A stretch of DNA of 64,000 nt from Ricinus communis (taxonomy: Eukaryota; Streptophyta; Magnoliopsida; Malpighiales; Euphorbiaceae). The notes under the pieces were generated by a model. That model had not been told where the DNA came from. It made no database searches and was given only the letters and a program-made list of their open reading frames with translations. The translations under genes were made by a program, and so were the position numbers. The stretch covers positions 26,739,939-26,803,938 of the forward strand of contig NC_063257.1 in the NCBI RefSeq assembly GCF_019578655.1, written 5' to 3'. How positions within the stretch are numbered: the first letter of the stretch is position 1; every line of letters begins with the position of its first letter. Positions 47,412 to 57,422 of this stretch are shown in pieces.

Positions 47412-48832
47412 TGATGTTGGCTAAACACGACTAACAATATACAGGCAAGTGCACCTATCGAATGTAATCTAGCTATGGCAACTATCAATGTCGTATCCTA
47501 TGAGAACTGAGAAGCTACTGCTACTACGCTATTCCTATTATCTAACCGATCAAAAGGTAATGAAGACCAATAACTAAAAATGATTGAGAATGCAAATGAA
47601 AACTAAATTTTAACAAGGAGAATGAAAGTTTGAAAAGACAATGAGATTGGCCTCTCTCTTGAGTTAACCAACTTAAAAATACGATATGTGGATTAAAAAT
47701 AATAATTTATTAATTGATTGATTAAGAATTACGATATGTGGATAATTTCTTAAATGAATTGGCCTCTCTCTTGAGTTAACCAATTCCTAATTCTAAAGAT
47801 CTAAAGTTGGAATCTCTTCCTAACAATTGATTTTAGAATAACATTAATCTCTAAATTACCGATAATCAGAATGTCTAGTTTTTATTATAGTAATATATTA
47901 CACTTATCTCTAAGATGCAAATCACTTAATCACAAAAGTAGTTGTCCAAACTCAATTGAGTTTCTCAATTACAAAGGGTTTCTCAAATTGATTCAACAAT
48001 GAAGAAGAAACAATAGATTTCATTATACTTGAATGAAACTACAATCTTAAATCAACAATTCAATCAATTAAGAATAAAACAAGCCTAGCATAGCTAAAGA
48101 TCACCCCCAAATGGGTTTAATAAGATTAGTTAGACATGTTCATGATTAAACTAATACAAGAATCAAATATAAAGTAAACAAGAATCGAAAAGAACATTAC
48201 ACCATTTTCTCAAATGGTGGAAATGCTATCCCCTCTTGAATAACTCTGAATCCGATCTCTGCAACTGAAGATCTCCTTCTTCTTTCCTTTGAATCTTCAA
48301 TCCAATCCTCAAGAGAAGCTATCTAGATGATGTTGAAGTGGAATTCGACTCCATTTTCCTGTTATTAATTGTCTGGAAGATGGCTCTCAAAGTCTATCTT
48401 GAATACCCCAAAATTCTCTCCCTCTAGAATATCCTTTCTCTTTCTTTTTCTTTTCTTTTAAATAAGGCTTTTGGATCCAACACGGCTTGGATTTGGGCCG
48501 CGCTGCTCAGCATGGGAATGCTACTAAGCCGTGTTACTCTTTCGAGCCGTATTGTAAATTTTTTCTTCTCGCCATGGGTAAGGAATTTCAACACGCTCTC
48601 TGACCCTAACCATGCTTCTCAACACGGGAGTGTTGAATGGTCTAACACGCCCGATTTGCTCGTTTCTTCTTGAGTTTTGTTTGATTTCTATCTAACTTTG
48701 ATGATATACTTAGAAAAACACCTGAGACATAAAGAAAACTAAAACAAGGTGATTCTAATACAAAAACACATAATTTACCCTAAAAAAAACTCAAAATCAT
48801 GCATGCAAACATGTGTAATATCAAAGATATCA
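47412..48832 (-). repeat. 3' LTR of an Athila/Tat-type element (LTR A2)
   Basis: Plus-strand edges are TGATGTTGG...AGATATCA (1,421 bp), same family as LTR A. On the minus strand it is preceded (48833-48870) by AAGCTTAAGCGTGGGTTGATT, the GTGGG-rich polypurine-type motif that follows TTGAGGATAAGC in Athila/Tat elements. It is therefore the 3' LTR of a minus-strand element whose interior lies to the right. A duplicated stretch of D-LTR leader (TTGAGTTAACCAA at 47660 and 47770) shows a small internal tandem duplication. Confidence 0.8.
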
Positions 48833-50286
48833 AATCAACCCACGCTTAAGCTTTTGCTTATCCTCAAGTAATCAACAGTTTAGATTATAAACATGTAATC
48901 AACCCTCCTTAAAATTAATGCCTTGGATTACAATTAAGCAACATTCAATCTATCCCAAAATGAAACTCAACCAAAAACTAAACTAGCACTTTAAATAACA
49001 GTAATTATCATGTTAGCGTATGAAAAAAATTAAATAATACCTTCAACATCAAATATTGAAGAAACCATATGCCTCACAAGAGATCACTTTATGCATTTGG
49101 TGGTTAAAGGTAATCATCAATGCCTCAAAGCAATTATATTCAACTTACTTACCATAGACTTGCTCATAATCCCATCTCCTCTACTGCAAACAATCAAATA
49201 TCACAATCAAAGGGTCTTTACAAGGGTTATAATGGGGCTTAGGTTTAGGTATGGAAATTTAGAAGTGAGGTGTAAATAATTTCTGGACTTTTGCAATGTC
49301 TTACCTACAGTTTCAGCTCAAAAATGACTAAATGCCAAACAAAGATAATTAAATTCACTATAGTTCCAAAGTCTCTAAAACAAGATGCTCAAAAAGTGAA
49401 AAATGAATGAATACTCAATAAAGAACTGTTTGTTTGTTTGTTTGTTTGTTTTTTTTTTTTGCATAAGAAGAAACAATAGAACAAAATTACTTTGGATTGA
49501 AGGGAGCATTTAAACCAAATTTTCAAAGGACTTATTGAGTTTAAAGTACAAATAAAACTGATATTTTATCCAACAACTCAATGAACATATTGCAAAAATT
49601 CTAGAAATAGGGTAGGAATCAACAAACGAAAGGCTTAACAAGGTGTGATGATAAAGTAAAGTAAAAATGAAGAAAGTGGATAGTCTTAAACTTGACTAAC
49701 TAATGGAAAACATTCATATGTTGGCTTTTGGCTACAATGGTGAATCTTAAGTGCCCTTATCATTTCATAACAATTGATTATTCATGTGACCTCAATAAGC
49801 ATTACCGAGCAAGTTCTAAAAATAAGAACAAAATGCACATTCAAACAAGAAAGAAGGAGCATTTATGATATATGCTCAATTAGGTTCAAAAACTCACAAT
49901 TTAAGTATGTACATTTGCATAAGGTGTCCAAATATCATCAATCAAATCTTCATTTAATCAATTCCTACACAAAATACAATAACTAATCAAATTCAAATTA
50001 ACTAACTTAAAGAATGGTCAAGTAACACTAGTTTAACCCAACTATTATAATAAACTAAAAATTACTCAATAATATTCCAAAAGCAACAAACAATAATGAG
50101 GAAAAATTACATGCTCATAATCATAACTATCAATCTTTTGAAGATAAACAAAAAGCTAATAAATATCCTAAGTATTCTAAATATATACATCATTAATAAT
50201 ACAATAAACAACAAGCGAAAAATATTAAGAAAAAATAGAAAAGCCAAAACAACAGCTTACCCACCCCACACTTGAAGGACACACTG
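48833..50286 (-). mobile_element. Athila/Tat-type 3' internal region, non-coding, truncated by the Tekay insertion
   Basis: The part next to LTR A2 has the conserved CTTATCCTCAAG word (minus CTTGAGGATAAG) and polypurine-like sequence. The rest is AT-rich with no coding block longer than about 70 codons and no known domain. A (TGTT)n plus poly-T tract lies at 49430-49462. At 50262-50286 a second CCACCCCACACTTGA motif (minus TCAAGTGTGGGGTGG) precedes the insertion point of the Tekay element (flank CACTG). Such elements have a long non-coding stretch after pol, so lack of genes is expected. Confidence 0.6.
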
Positions 50287-52598
50287 TGTAACGCCTGCAT
50301 TTTCTCATCATCCATGTTATGTGCATTTACATTTAATCATTGGGCATATGATGGTATATCAATGATATTTTTATTTTATGAGAACATATATATATTAATT
50401 ATAAGTAGAGAATAAGAAGCATGATATTAGATTATTAATTTAGATAAGTTGATTAAGTACTTGGGTTATGTGTATTAAGCCTTAAGACTTAATTGAACCA
50501 ATAGTTGAAGGTTGGGTAAATAGATTGGACTTAAAAGATACAATTAAAAGTTAGTACCTATATATGGTTAGTAAGAATTAATTTAGGGTGATAAAAATAG
50601 TTTAGTAGGTGGTGGCATTAAGAGAGGAATATTGGAAATTGGAACCATGAGTAAGCTCATTTTACCTCTTCATTTCTCTAAAATTCGTTCATGGCCAAAA
50701 ACACAAAATTTGGAATAAGAGAGAGGAGTGGAATACCTAGAAAAACTTAAGATTAAGATAGGATTTTGCCAACTATTGAAGGAGCCAAGCTAAAGCTAAA
50801 GGATTTAAGCATATTAGCAACCCAAAAGCTGAAATTGGTAAGTTGTTACTTGAGTGTTATTAATTTGTCATTAGGGTTCTTGATTACAAATTGGAAAAAC
50901 TTCATTTGATGGTCTCATTGATTAATTAAAGGTCTGATTATCATGAATTAGTAGAGTATTGAATGATTGCATAAAGATTAAGCTTGATTTAAGTTTAAGT
51001 ATGTTAAGATAGAAAACTGTCAAAATTCCAGCAACCTTAATATTCTGTATTTTAGGCATAACATGGGTTATATAAGTCCAAATTAAGCTTAATTGGTGTC
51101 TATGGAAAGTTTAAAGAGTCCTCTATAGCTTTGTAGTTTTGTGATTTTGCTATTTTTGCCGTTTTGGTTGCTTAAATTGAGCAAACAGATTGCTGCTCGG
51201 GTACAACTAGCTGTATGACCCTTGCTCAGTAATTTGAAAATAATTAAATCTATAGAAGTCAGAATTGAGTAATTCTTCTTGGAGATGAAACTAGACGCAT
51301 AAATGGATATGTCAATTTAATATGAGATTTTTGTATTAAGCCAATTTTGCCCAGCAATAAATATACCTTGGTACTAAATTCTGTCTAGAAAACAGAAATG
51401 TTGGAGATTAGTTTTATGCAATTTATTGATGTTAATTTGAGTTAGATTGGTATTTAACTAGATGGGAAATGTTTATAGGATATTAAAACAGTAATTGAGA
51501 GTCTTAGAGGAAGAGTTAGACCTATGAATTAGAGAGGGATGATCTTGTAATGCATTAGAATTCGCATTTACATGAATATTTGTAATATGCATGAAATGTG
51601 AATTGATGAATGTGTTGACAGTACTCAAAGGCCTCGGAAAGGAAGTTGTGGAGAAAGGAGGTTCTTATATGCTAAAGGAATAAGTATATTTTGAGTAAGT
51701 AAATAGTTAATATTTGCTATGTTCATATATTTAATCAAATGTTCCGCAAATGGTTGCGTTTGCTTAATATTGCTTATGTTTGAATGACTGAGATGGAAAT
51801 GATTGGTGTTGAGTGGAACAATTGTTATTGCTGAAATATGATATAAGTGAAATGATTGAATTGTGATGTTAAGTGCATATGTGCATGTGAATGGTGGATT
51901 CCCCTATGAAAAAAAAAGATATATATATAAAGCCTTGGGAGGCTAAAGCCTAGAGAGGCTATAAAAGTGTATAATGTGAGATGAGGCGGAGCAGCTTACG
52001 TGTGTGATATGTGAGGATGAGGCGGAGCAGCACATTAAAGGGGATCCACAAGCCGTGAGAACTAACCATAATTGTTGAATTGTATTTCTTCTATGATGGT
52101 TGTAATGAATTGAGTAGAATGGTATGACTTTATACCTAAACTATGAATATCATGGAAAGTTATGTGATTGGGTGGAAATTGTATTAAGTGTATGTGATAT
52201 AGATTATGTTGATTATTTATTTACTGAGCTGGAGGCTCACCCCTCTCCAAAATTTTTCTTTTCAGGTTTGTAAATAGTAGTGCATCCGTTGGTTGTATGC
52301 GAAGTCTAGCTTTTAGCAGTTCTGTCAAGTTGGGCCAGTTTTGTGAAGTCTCCTCCTGATGCATTTTTGTATGCAGTTATGTGATATATATGGAAGTATG
52401 CCTTATAAGGCATAAGAAGATGTTTGTAATACTTGTTAAATGATGTTTAAGTATAATCATATGTTTATATATTAATAACCTTGTGTCTGGATTCTTAACA
52501 ACCTACATATTGACCTATCTACCTGTAGTATATATTCTACGACGCTTGTATGCTTCCTGGCTAATGTTTATTGGTTAGTATGTGATGGGGGTGTTACA
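50287..52598 (+). repeat. 5' LTR of the Tekay-type element
   Basis: It begins TGTAACGCCTGC and ends GGGGTGTTACA (2,312 bp), with a perfect TGTAAC/GTTACA terminal inverted repeat. It is followed by TTTTAG and the primer site. Near-identical to 57418-59730. A small tandem word GATGAGGCGGAGCAGC occurs twice at about 51980-52033. Confidence 0.95.
51960..51967 (+). promoter_or_regulatory. Candidate TATA box in the 5' LTR
   Basis: TATAAAAG preceded by GAGAGGC, about 640 bp before the LTR end; the same word is at 59093-59100 in the other LTR. A good match to plant TATA boxes, but AT-rich LTRs have several such words (for example ATATATATAAAG just upstream), so this is only a candidate for the transcription start region. 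Confidence 0.3.
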
Positions 52599-52604
52599 TT
52601 TTAG

Positions 52605-52616
52605 TGGTATCAGAGC
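52605..52616 (+). other. Primer binding site, initiator tRNA-Met
   Basis: TGGTATCAGAGC lies six bases after the 5' LTR, a perfect match to the usual plant initiator-tRNA-Met site. In copy 2 the matching site (59737) reads TGGTATCGGGCA, altered at the CAG. Confidence 0.9.
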
Positions 52617-52716
52617 AGGGATTAGATTCATTGGGAGTAGATTCATGTTGCACATCATTAAGCATATGATATATGTTCTTTGAACTTGACTGAATATTTG
52701 CATTTCATATATATAG

Positions 52717-53926
52717 ATGGAGAGACAAGGAGAACACGCGAATCGGCCCGGATAAGTCATTAGAGTCTCATGCATGGTCATGAAAATGCATCCGAACATG
52801 ATCAACATGATGAGCATGAGCTACATTCCGAAAATGCTGCACAATCGAATGTACAAAATGTTATGGAACAGTTTATGGATTTTCCGATGCAACGGGCACT
52901 CAACAACAAGCGCCTCGGACTCAACAACAAAAGGCACGTGATAGATAAGAATTATGAAAGAGTTAGGAAACAAGGTGCTAATGTTTTCAAGGTACTACGA
53001 TCCTGAGGCTGAGGAATGGTTACGAAATACAGAAAGGGTGTTGGATAGATTTAATTGCACATCCGAACAAAGGCTTCTATATACAGTATGTTTAATAGAA
53101 AAAGATGCACTTGATTGGTGGGAAACAGTTTTAAGAAGCAAAGATCGACCAATGACTTTGACTTGGAATGATTTCTTGAGAGAATTTACTTTGAGAAGTA
53201 TACTCCAGAAATTTATAGAGACAGAAGAAGCTTGAATTTCTTGATTTGAAACAGAATGATATGTCGATTGCAGTCGAAGTTCAATTTGTGAGATTATGTA
53301 AGTATGCACCAGAAGAAATAGCCACTGAAGAACTGAAAAGGAAGAAATTTGAGATGGGTTTGAGGCTTGACATTCGTGAGAAAATGGCAGTGAAACCTCA
53401 TAATTACAATGCCTCAATTGAAGCTGCTTTGAGAGTCAAGAAACATCATTTGAAAGGAATACTATGGAAGCTAAAAGAAGAAGATCATTGGTGCTTATAG
53501 TAATCCTCCAAGACATATTAGTATTTCTTCATTTAGAGGCTCTAATTCACAGTGGAGTAGTTATCGTGGACGAGGGTTTGGTGGTCAGTCTAGTAGATCC
53601 TCCATAGTACCTTATAGTAGAGGTGGATACAATTCATCCAGACTTGAGGCAGGACAAGTTTCAGCCAGTAGAGGGTTTGCTCCTGTTTGTCCTACGTGCA
53701 ACAGGAGACATCTTGGAGAATGTTGGGGACCTAGACCGGTAGTATGTTTTACTTGTAGTAGGCCGGACATTATTCTAGAGATTGTCCTATGAGAAGAAAT
53801 AATGTTTGGAGAATCTTATACGGTGGGTCGGAGTAGTGTTGGTGAAAATATTCCAGTTGGTTCAGGCAGAGGCAAAGGAAGAGGTGGCGAGCAGTTTAAC
53901 TATTTTAGCAACACCATCGGAACAAA
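52717..53926 (+). pseudogene. Gag of the Tekay-type element, copy 1 (frameshifted as assembled)
   Basis: ATG at 52717 (MERQGE) opens the gag N-terminus, but a shift follows within 40 bases. A Gln/His-rich segment (52770-52920) precedes the retrotransposon-gag domain: YDPEAEEWLRNTERVLDRF, ALDWWETVLRSK and WNDFLREF (52990-53200), then VRLCKYAPEEIATEEL and FEMGLRLDIREKM (53290-53395). The C-terminus has an Arg/Gly/Ser-rich stretch and two Cys clusters, CPTCNRRH and CFTCSRP (53690-53765); the second is broken by a missing base, while copy 2 has the full CCHC. Gag forms the particle. The breaks sit at CAG/CTG words and may be sequencing errors. Confidence 0.85.
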
Positions 53927-54168
53927 TTGGTCAACCACAAGCACAAGCTAGAGTATTTGCTACTACTAGAAATGAAGCATTTGTATGCAATTATTCTTGG
54001 TATACTTTCTATTCATGATTCCGATGCACATGTTCTTATTGATCCTGGATCCACATGTTCATTCATATCACATGATTTTGCATCGCATGTTCATGCTAAT
54101 ATAGAGGCATTAGGTTATGATATATATGTATCTATGCCTGCTGGGGTATTATCACAGTAAATACGATA
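53927..54168 (+). pseudogene. Aspartic protease, N-terminal part, copy 1
   Basis: The frame from 53927 to a stop near 54160 includes SDAHVLIDPGSTCSFISHDF, with DPGST as the catalytic Asp motif used by this chromovirus group, and [13 protein letters not shown]. Near 53985 the codons differ from copy 2 (CAATTATTCTTGG versus ACCTGAAATTGTTACTGG). Near 54150 the frame breaks (GGGGTATTATCACAGT), and homology continues in the next frame with [16 protein letters not shown]. Protease would cut Gag-Pol. Confidence 0.8.
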
Positions 54169-55494
54169 GTGAGATCATGTCCTGTAGTAGTAGATAGTGT
54201 CAAACTACATGCAGATTTGGTTGTTATTAATCTTAGAGAGTTTGATGTTATTTTGGGGATGGATTGGTTGTCAAGAAATCATGCTATTGTTGATTGTAAA
54301 ACGAAGGAAGTGGCTATGGAAATACAAGGAGAAATGAAAATAGTAATGGTGGGTGAAAGGAAGACAATTCCTAATTGTTTGATTTCAGCAGTGACTGCAT
54401 GTCAGTTAATTAAAAATGGATGTGAAGCATATCTAATTAGTTTTATAGATACTACTAAGGTCAGTCCAGGGGTATTAGACATTCCAGTGGTCAGAGAATT
54501 TCCTAACATATTCTTAGATGATTTGCCTGGTTTGCCACCAAATCGAGAGGTTGATTTTGAGATTGACATCATCCCCACAGCACCTATTTCCATTGCACCA
54601 TACAGAATGGCTCCATTAGAATTGAAAGAATTAAAGAAGCAATTAGAAGAGTTACTTGATAAAGGTTTCATCAGGCCAAGTACTTCACCTTGGGGAGCAC
54701 CAGTTCTGTTTGTGAAGAAAAAGGATGGTAGTATGCGATTATGTATTGATTATAGGCAATTGAATAGGATTACAGTGAAGAATAAATATCCATTGCCGAG
54801 AATTGATGATTTGCTTGATCAGTTAAAAGGTGCAACTGTGTTCTCTAAAATTGATTTAAGATCAGGTTATTGGCAACTCCGGGTTGAAGAGAAATCTATT
54901 GCCAAGACAGCATTCAGAACAAGGTATGGGCACTATGAATTTATTGTGATGCCATTTGGTTTAACAAATGCTCCTGCTGCTTTTATGTCACTGATGAACA
55001 AGACTTTCCAGCCATATTTAGATCACTTTGTTATTGTGTTCATTGATGATATTCTGATTTACTCTAGAAGCCCAGAAGAGCATGAACAACACTTGAGAAT
55101 TGTTTTACAGATTTTGAGGGAAAAACAGTTGTATGCAAAATTCAACAAATGCAAGTTTTGGATGGAGGAAATTGCATTCTTAGGGCATATTATTTCTAAA
55201 CATGGAGTGCAACCAGATTCATCAAAGATTAAAGCAATTATTGAATGGGAACCGCCTAGAAATGTTTCTGAAGTTCGAAGTTTTCTTGGGTTAGCTGGCT
55301 ATTATAGAAGATTTGTAAAAGATTTTTCAGTTATTGCTAAGCCTCTAACAGCTTTGTTAAAGAAGAATGTGCCATTCCAGTGGACGGAGTTATGTGATCA
55401 AAATTTTCAAGAGTTGAAGAAAAGGCTTACTACTACACCGATACTCGCATTGCCATCTGAAAATGGAGGTTATGTTGTATATCGATGCTTCTAG
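54169..55494 (+). CDS. Protease C-terminus and full reverse transcriptase, copy 1
   Basis: 441 codons without a stop, part of the Gag-Pol frame rather than a separate gene; the initial ATG is fortuitous. Residues 1-70 end the protease ([20 protein letters not shown]). RT follows from about residue 115: [81 protein letters not shown] (first catalytic Asp), [20 protein letters not shown], the active site [13 protein letters not shown] with both Asp present, and [17 protein letters not shown] residue pair before APISIAPY is missing relative to copy 2 (at a CAG). The frame is lost at the last codons, just after NGGYVVY, again by a single-base difference; RNase H continues in the frame from 55463. 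Confidence 0.92.
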   Translation: MRSCPVVVDSVKLHADLVVINLREFDVILGMDWLSRNHAIVDCKTKEVAMEIQGEMKIVMVGERKTIPNCLISAVTACQLIKNGCEAYLISFIDTTKVSPGVLDIPVVREFPNIFLDDLPGLPPNREVDFEIDIIPTAPISIAPYRMAPLELKELKKQLEELLDKGFIRPSTSPWGAPVLFVKKKDGSMRLCIDYRQLNRITVKNKYPLPRIDDLLDQLKGATVFSKIDLRSGYWQLRVEEKSIAKTAFRTRYGHYEFIVMPFGLTNAPAAFMSLMNKTFQPYLDHFVIVFIDDILIYSRSPEEHEQHLRIVLQILREKQLYAKFNKCKFWMEEIAFLGHIISKHGVQPDSSKIKAIIEWEPPRNVSEVRSFLGLAGYYRRFVKDFSVIAKPLTALLKKNVPFQWTELCDQNFQELKKRLTTTPILALPSENGGYVVYRCF

Positions 55495-56060
55495 GCAAGG
55501 ACTTGGATGTGTCTTAATGCAGCATGGGAAGGTTATAGCTTATGCTTCAAGACAATTGCGACCTCATGAGCTGAATTATCCTACACATGATCTTGAATTA
55601 GCAGCTATTGTACATGCATTGAAGATATGGCGACATTATTTATAGGGGGAGACATTTCAGATATTTACTGATCATAAGAGTTTGAAATATATCCCTACGC
55701 AGAAAGAGTTGAATCTGAGACAACGAAGATGGATTGAGCTTCTGAAGGATTATGATTGCACTATTGATTATCATCCTGGAAAAGCAAATGTTGTTGCTGA
55801 TGCTTTAAGTAGGAAGTCAGTGGAAAATTTTTCAAGTATGATTTGCTACAATGTAGAATATTTAGTTGCACTTAGAGCTATGGATGTGAAGTTTTATGTT
55901 TATGACAATGATCTGTTAGCCACATTACAAGTAAAGCCTTTGATTGGAGATAAAATTAAAGATGCACAGTGTGAAGATTCTTATTTGCAAAGGATGAAGG
56001 GTAGAGTACAAGAAGGAAAGAATACACAATTTGTGTTGAAAGATGATGGTGTGTTATTGA
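55463..56060 (+). pseudogene. RNase H and connection, copy 1
   Basis: The frame from 55463 encodes [20 protein letters not shown] (first catalytic Asp in YIDAS), [20 protein letters not shown] and ALKIWRHYL, then a TAG at 55643-55645 where relatives have Tyr before GE. It resumes in the same frame with [15 protein letters not shown] (Asp in TDH), [20 protein letters not shown] and [12 protein letters not shown] (Asp in ADALS). The four acidic positions expected of the RNase H fold appear present. The stop is shared with copy 2. The linker to integrase follows to about 56060. Confidence 0.85.
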
Positions 56061-56858
56061 ATAGAAATCGTGTATGTGTACCTGATGTAGGAAATTTGAG
56101 AAAGGAAATCATGCATGAAGCGCACTATGCACCTTATGCAATGCATCCCTGGAAGTACCAAAATGTACAAAAATTTGAAGCCTTATTATTGGTGGCCAAT
56201 GAAGAAGGATGTGGCGAATTTGTGAGTAAGTGTTTGACATGTCGACAAGTGAAAGGAGAGCACGAGGGCACTGCAGTAAACTTCATTCTTTATCTATACA
56301 CCGTGTGGAAGTGGGATAAGATTACTATGGATTTTGTTATGGGATTGCCGTACATTTAACAAGCATGATGCTATTTGGGTAATTGTTGATCGACTTACTA
56401 AATGTGCTCATTTCTTACCTGTGAAACAAACAGATTCACTTGATAAACTTGCTGAATTGTATATTTCTGAGATTGTTAGATTGCATGGTGTGCCTATATC
56501 TATTGTATCAGATAGGGATCCTAGATTTACTTCTCGTTTCTGGGAGAGTTTGCAGAAAGCATATGGTACTAAGCTTCATTTCAGTACAGCTTTTCATCCT
56601 CAAACAGATGGGCAATCAGAAAGAACTATTCAGACATTAGAAGATATGATGAGGGCTTGCACACTTGAGTTCAAGGGTAACTGGGATGATTACATACCAC
56701 AGATGGAATTTGCGTATAACAACAGTTTTCATTCTAGTATCGGTATGGCTCCTTATGAAGCTTTGTATGGGAGGAAATGTAGAAGTCCAGTTTGCTGGGA
56801 TGTTGAAGGTTTAAGACAGCTTGAAGGTCCAGAATTGGTACAAGAAGCGAGTGGATAA
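56061..56858 (+). pseudogene. Integrase, zinc finger and DDE core, copy 1
   Basis: [20 protein letters not shown] begins the zinc-binding domain (His pair in [12 protein letters not shown], Cys pair in KCLTCRQVK). Between them the frame wobbles where CCCTGG and GGCCAATG replace expected CCTGG and GGCCAGGAATG. The core has [13 protein letters not shown] (first Asp, 56325), a shift, then [34 protein letters not shown] (second Asp) and [19 protein letters not shown] (Glu), 35 residues between the last two, as in retroviral integrases. The last frame runs 56334-56858 and ends just after [19 protein letters not shown] by a single-base break. It would insert the cDNA into DNA. Confidence 0.88.
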
Positions 56859-57422
56859 AATAGAGATAGTTAAAAAGAATTTGAAAGTAGCACAGACGGA
56901 CAAAAGAGTTATGCTGATTTGCATCAAGGGAAATGGAATATATTGTGGGTGATAAAGTTTTCTTGCGGGTATCACCATGGAAAGGAATATTAAGGTTTGG
57001 TAAACAAGGGAAATTGAGTCCGAGGGTATGTAGGACCTTATGAAATTATTGAAAGAGTTGGACCATTGGCTTATAGGTTAGCATTACCTATGAGTTGTCT
57101 TCTATTCATGATGTTTTTCACGTTTCTATGTTGAGGCGATATAGATCGGATCCTAGTCATATCATTCCAGGAGCCGGAGATAGAAATCACGGAAAAGTTG
57201 ACATATGTGGAAGAACCGATAGAAATTCTTGATCGAAGGGTTAAGAAATTGAGAAATAAAGACATTCCTATGGTCAAAATTAAGTGGAGTCATCATTCAC
57301 CAAGAGAAGCAACTTGGGAAGTAGAAGAGCATATGAGACAGTATCCGCATCTATTCCATTGTAATGTTGGTGAGTTGTTAAAATTTCGGGGACGAAATTT
57401 CTTAAGGAAGGGAGAGTTATAA
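56859..57422 (+). pseudogene. Integrase C-terminal module and chromodomain, copy 1
   Basis: After the break, EYIVGDKVFLRVSPWKGILR (about 56937) starts the GPY/F module; GPYEIIERVGPLAYRLALP follows in a shifted frame, then HDVFHVSMLRRYRSDPSHI. The open frame 57198-57422 is the chromodomain: EEPIEILDRRVKKLRNKDIP, VKIKWSHHSPREATWEVEEH and YPHLF. Chromodomains of this class are thought to guide integration to heterochromatin. The frame ends over the polypurine tract. Confidence 0.85.
57402..57417 (+). other. Polypurine tract
   Basis: TTAAGGAAGGGAGAGT directly before the 3' LTR; purine-rich and correctly placed to prime plus-strand DNA. Confidence 0.75.

Noticed and set aside
49091..49986. Two plus-strand frames of 62-70 codons
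   Set aside because: They lie antisense in the non-coding 3' region of an Athila-type element, with no domain and no similar copy seen.
52995..53417. Minus-strand 140-codon frame opposite gag (also 60082-60648)
   Set aside because: Antisense shadow of gag. No domain.
54402..54671. Minus-strand 89-codon frame opposite the RT
   Set aside because: Antisense shadow of a well-supported RT.
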